This document shows positions 16,497 to 20,000 of a stretch of DNA of 20,000 nt, piece by piece. A program made the position numbers and the translations under genes. Position 1 is the stretch's first letter, and each line of letters opens with the position of its first letter. The DNA is from Neocallimastix lanati (nom. inval.) (taxonomy: Eukaryota; Neocallimastigomycota; Neocallimastigomycetes; Neocallimastigales; Neocallimastigaceae). The stretch spans positions 1 through 20,000 of the forward strand of contig JACVTC010000163.1 in assembly GCA_016946835.1 (NCBI GenBank), in the 5' to 3' direction. Under the pieces are notes generated by a model. It did not search any database. It saw nothing but the letters and a program-made list of their open reading frames with translations, and was not told where the DNA came from.

Positions 16497-17357
16497 ATTT
16501 AATTTTATAGATATTGTATAAATAATTTTTAACTTTAATTTTTATTATTATTTTTATTTTATTTTATTTTTATTTTATTCAATCTGTACTTCATATTTAT
16601 ATTTCAATTATATATTTTATTTTATTTTATTATTAATATTGATAATTCTTTTAAATTATTAAAATAAAGTAAATATATATATAATAATAATTATCAAATT
16701 TGCATCATGGATAGTTTGATTTCATGGATTAAAGGATAAGATTAACTTATAGTACAAGATAAATTTGATTATTACTGATTATTTAGTATTAATACTTAAT
16801 AGTTAATATCTGCAATTCCTTGAAGTAATCCTCAAATTTATTCTTTTAACAGGCTAAGTGCTTTGTAATAATATAAATAACCTTCAAATAATCCTTATTA
16901 TCATTATAATTAACTCTTAGGATGAAGTAGTTTTTCCACATCAATACAGTGCTTTTTAACCATTCCAATGAATAATTTCGTTACAATTTAGTATTTTTTT
17001 TTTTTTTTTTTTTTTTTTATTTTTTTTTTATGAATTCGCATAGTCTACTTTCAGTCCATGATTCAAGGTTATGAACGAAAATTAAAACAAATTTTTTTCA
17101 TAGTTAGGAACAAAATGACTCAGATCTCTAAGTATAGTAGACATTTTAAAATAAAATCTAAACTATATTAATAAAAAATTTTATTATAAAAATTAAAAAA
17201 AAAAAAAAAATAATTAAGTGAATAAGTAAAATAATAATAAAAAATAAAAAATGTTCTTTTCATTGGTCTTTTCTTTCGATATATATATATATATATATAT
17301 TTATAATGCATTTATTTCAAGAGGATTTAAAACCTAATGAGAATAAAAAAAAAAAAA
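16497..17357. other. AT-rich spacer with homopolymers, no gene seen
   Basis: I find no open frame with coding character. It includes a 25-nt T-run (16994-17018), an A-run near 17200 and an (AT)n tract at about 17279-17300. The part at 16700-16990 is less repetitive and could hold an undetected small RNA, but I see no diagnostic motif. Confidence 0.5.
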
Positions 17358-17516
17358 ATGTTAGTTAACAGTTTTATTTGTAGAATTATTATAATAGTGA
17401 CTGTCGATCTTGACCTGGAGGATGAGGTGGTTAGCCCAGCAGTAATGGGAGATGACGCTGGCGAGGTCGAAGGAAAAGAAAAACATACACGAATGAAAAA
17501 TGATACTATTTCTTAA
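17358..17516 (+). CDS. Possible small ORF spanning a GC-rich island (52 aa, unknown)
   Basis: An ATG after a long A-run opens a 52-codon frame with a hydrophobic stretch (residues 6-14), then an acidic segment (17-38) rich in Asp/Glu/Val/Gly. Most codons in 17399-17475 start with G, which is typical of real coding. That core is far richer in G+C than its surroundings. Two minus-strand frames are also open across it, one of 42 codons from an ATG with mostly C-ending codons. The core can also fold: CTTGACCT with AGGTC-G-AAG, and CCAGC with GCTGG inside. It may therefore be a small gene on either strand, an exon, or a structured RNA. No family is recognised. Confidence 0.3.
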   Translation: MLVNSFICRIIIIVTVDLDLEDEVVSPAVMGDDAGEVEGKEKHTRMKNDTIS

Positions 17517-17575
17517 ATTCTTATGAAATTAATTAATAACTTTGATAAATAAATAAATATCAATTATAAATAATT

Positions 17576-17679
17576 TCAATAAGCAATTGTACCTAAAACA
17601 TTCACTGTACAATGTTTGAATTTTTTACCATCACCCTTGATATCACAAGAATTACGTTGGTCTTCTATATGATACGTTC
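17576..17679 (-). CDS. Probable terminal exon of an unidentified gene (partial)
   Basis: On the minus strand, a T-rich tract and ATGTCTCAG (a good 3' splice acceptor, ending at 17680) precede an open frame of 34 codons ending in TGA at 17576-17578. The peptide has mixed composition unlike the AT background: two cysteines, Gly-Asp-Gly, and the C-terminus VNVLGTIAY. The matching upstream exon is not evident; 17680-18212 is mostly homopolymer. It could be the end of a separate gene with very small upstream exons, an alternative last exon of the LRR gene 533 bp upstream on the same strand, or a gene remnant. Function unknown. Confidence 0.35.
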
Positions 17680-17721
17680 CTGAGACATAAAAAAGTAAAA
17701 ATAATAATAATAATAATAAAA

Positions 17722-17752
<31 letters not shown>

Positions 17753-18122
17753 AAATTCTTTCTATGAAATATATAAAACTTTTTTGCCTATTCTATGTTC
17801 TGTTATTATACTATAATTCCTATTATTATAACTATTATTATTATTATTATTATTATTTTTTTTTTTAAAAAAATAAAAGTCTTTTTATAATATATATTTC
17901 ATCTTATTTTTTTTTTTTTTTATTTTTAATTTTATTTTATTTTTATTTTTTTTTTATTTTATTTATTTTAGTAATATTATTATTTTCGTTTTTTATTTTA
18001 AAAATATTAAATTTTAAATTTAATAAAATTTAAATAATTTCTTAATATATATATATTTATTTTTATTATTATTATTTTCATCCATTAAATTTAATAAACT
18101 TTACATAATATCTTAATATATA

Positions 18123-18154
<32 letters not shown>

Positions 18155-18212
18155 TTCACCATTGAAATATTATATTATTAGTATTATTACTGTCACTATT
18201 ATAACAAAATTA
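17680..18212. other. Homopolymer and microsatellite-rich spacer
   Basis: It contains a 28-nt A-run (17718-17745), ATT repeats at about 17832-17860 and T-rich stretches. No supported gene was found. It is presumably the 3' untranslated region of the LRR gene plus spacer, or an intron of the gene ending at 17576. Confidence 0.45.
18016..18163. repeat. Imperfect 71-bp tandem duplication
   Basis: Unit 1 starts at 18016 and unit 2 at 18087. Both begin AAATTTAATAAA, continue through CTTAATATATATA and an ATT microsatellite, and end near TTTCAYCATT. Unit 2 has an expanded ATT run (about 18128-18152). This looks like a local duplication followed by slippage. Confidence 0.65.
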
Positions 18213-19812
18213 TTAAATATCTTCATAAGATGGTAATTGGTCATCATCATTATCATCATTGTTATTTGTTTCTCTTTCAATTCTAGCTTCTTCTTCTTTA
18301 GTTCTTCTTCTAGTGTCTTCATTTCTTCTACTAACAGTTCTTTGTCGGTTTGGAACAATGGGTTGTGTAGAATTATGAATACTTAAAGTGTTATGACCAT
18401 TAACACTATTTACTGAATTCAAATGTGATAGTGGTATTGTGGGTGGTATAGTATTATTATTATTCATCATATTCATATTCATAGTTTTCATATTATTTAA
18501 CATTGCATTCATTGTATTTATATATTCTGGACTATTTTGATCAACAACTACATAATTTGGCATATAATAATTACTCAATGTTGGACTTCCCATTACTGGT
18601 GAAGTTCCAATAACTTGTGAATTTGTAATTCCTGCGGAACTTCCTAACAATGGTGAATTTGAAATCATTGGCGAAGTTGAAGCCATTGGTAAGGTCGAAT
18701 TCATTGGGGAAGTTGAAGCCATTGGGGAAGTTTCAATTACTGGTGAATTTCCCATCATCGAATTTAATTGTGAAACTGTGAAGGAATTTCTATTTAGAGT
18801 AGGTGCTGGAACAGAAATTTGAGGAATGATAGGAGAATTTAATTGTGTATTATTCGTTATTGGAGTATTAACACTCATATAGGAAAGACGATTTAAATAT
18901 GGAGTATTAGACTTCATATCACTTGATATAACAGAGGAGGAAACACCATAATCATTTTCGGTATGTTGTATATTCAATAAAGAAGCACGCGTTCCATTAT
19001 TAACATTACCAGTTAATGCCATTTCATCCTCATTTTGGGTTTGAGTTTGGGTATCCGTTATATTATTATTAGATAAAGAAAATGATATATCATCGTAAGT
19101 CTTTATTTCTTCTTCTTTTTTAATTTCTTGTACTTCGTTTTTCATAATATCATCAACATTTTGATTTAATTTGTTTATAAATTCATTATTTTCCTTTTCT
19201 TCTTTTCTATTATTTATACGTTTAAATATTAATAAACCAATAATTAAAATAGCAAAGAAGAAGGTAATGATAATTAAGAAAATAGAAAGAGTTGATAAAC
19301 TATTCTTATTTTCATTTTTCTCGTTATTATCGACTATTTCATTATTTTCATTTCCTTTTTTATTATCTTCATGTCCATTTATTTTATTAGTATTTTTAAT
19401 GTCTTCATCTGTACATTCACTAATTTCAACCTGACAATTTAAATTTGATTGTTTTAAATGACATATATTAGAATTAGCAAAAGAACAATTTTTTAATTTT
19501 GGAAATTCTGGAACATAACCTTCAATAGCTGTATTATTTAGTTGTCTATATAATATTATATAATTCCATAAAAAAAAAAAAAAAAAAAAAGTATTTGTGT
19601 ATTATAAATTATTAAAAATGAATTATGAATATATAAGTAACAATAATTTAAATCATAAATTTTGAATAATAAATTTTTAATTTATGAATGGTGATTATGA
19701 ATAATAAAATATGATTTATTAAAAAAATTGGATTATAAAATTTATATATTTTATGTAAATAAGAAAAAAAAAAATATTATATTATTTGAACAATGAATAT
19801 TGATTTTTATAA

Positions 19813-19851
<39 letters not shown>

Positions 19852-20000
19852 TAATTATTAGTAATTTATTAGTACAATCTATAATATTTACTAAAAATTT
19901 TTACTCATTTATAATTTATCTTTTATTATATATGAATATTTAATTAAAATTACAATTGTTCAAGATTTTCCAAATTTTGAAATGAGTAGGGTATAGCACC
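18213..20000 (-). CDS. LRR transmembrane protein, C-terminal part (spliced, 5' end beyond window)
   Basis: Exon A (19954-20000) encodes GAIPYSFQNLENLEQ; exon B (18213-19545) adds 443 residues to a TAA. The splice restores a Leu codon and a plant-type LRR (GxIPxxxxNLxxLxxLxLxxTxIxGxVP). In exon B numbering: end of the LRR domain with cysteines 20, 28, 37 and 44; an Asn/Lys/Glu-rich stalk; one transmembrane helix at about 85-107 (19224-19292); basic KRINNRK; and a long cytoplasmic tail rich in Ser/Asn/Thr/Met with SP(M/L)-type repeats. It ends QLPSYEDI, an LPxY variant of the PY motif bound by Nedd4/Rsp5 WW domains. It is probably a surface receptor-like or adhesion protein; no kinase domain is seen. 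The ligand is unknown. Confidence 0.8.
19546..19953 (-). other. Intron of the LRR gene (408 nt)
   Basis: The 5' site is CAATT|GTAATTTT (GT at 19953-19952) and the 3' site is TATATAG|ACAAC (AG at 19547-19546). Joining them keeps the frame and the LRR consensus spacing, which argues that no exon is missing. The intron contains A-runs of 30 (19819-19848) and 21 (19570-19590) on the plus strand, so poly(U) in the transcript. Confidence 0.8.

Noticed and set aside
16485-17357. CRISPR arrays, IS elements, operons or other prokaryotic features anywhere in the window
   Set aside because: No spaced identical repeats with unique spacers and no bacterial signals; splicing, LTR elements and a Pol III gene show a eukaryotic nuclear genome.
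18213-19145. Stand-alone 310-residue gene starting at the internal ATG (19145)
   Set aside because: The frame stays open 133 codons upstream into a transmembrane helix and LRR end and joins a second exon by splicing, so the internal ATG is not the start.
19171-19434. 87-codon plus-strand open frame
   Set aside because: Antisense to the stalk and transmembrane part of the LRR gene, whose splice junction and LRR consensus are convincing.

Overview
The window is extremely AT-rich eukaryotic nuclear DNA, with long A/T homopolymers, asparagine-rich proteins and a short spliceosomal intron. These traits, plus a plant-type leucine-rich-repeat (LRR) surface protein ending in a serine/asparagine-rich tail, fit an anaerobic gut fungus (Neocallimastigomycota) best. 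Another AT-rich eukaryote such as a social amoeba is not excluded. No prokaryotic features are present.

Layout. 1-2706: gene-free AT-rich DNA with several hairpins and a direct repeat. 2711-9650: a complete Ty3/Gypsy-type LTR retrotransposon on the minus strand (element 1; 761-bp LTRs, gag, pol). 9654-16396: a second complete Ty3/Gypsy-type element on the plus strand (element 2; 213-bp LTRs, gag, pol). 16413-16484: a tRNA-Thr (anticodon TGT) gene on the plus strand, 16 bp beyond the end of element 2. 16485-18212: mostly AT-rich spacer, with a GC-rich island at about 17399-17475 and a probable last exon on the minus strand (17576-17679). 18213-20000: the 3' part of a spliced minus-strand gene for an LRR membrane protein, continuing past the window edge.

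How the parts relate. Both retrotransposons look young: by eye each LTR pair is identical, and all reading frames are intact. Their 4-bp target duplications show that they entered within about 1 bp of each other, next to the expected Pol III start of the tRNA gene. This resembles the targeting known for Ty3, and the best reading is that element 1 landed first and element 2 later landed between it and the tRNA. In both elements pol lies in the -1 frame relative to gag. The junction carries a U UUA AAY slippery heptamer, an 8-nt spacer, an identical GGGAG/CUCCC stem with an 8-nt loop, and a second 5-bp helix from that loop to downstream sequence. The second helix differs in sequence between the elements but is preserved as pairing. 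That is a comparative case for a programmed -1 frameshift pseudoknot and is the strongest finding here. The element 2 leader also carries five 28-nt hairpins with a covarying closing pair, and both leaders hold other strong helices.
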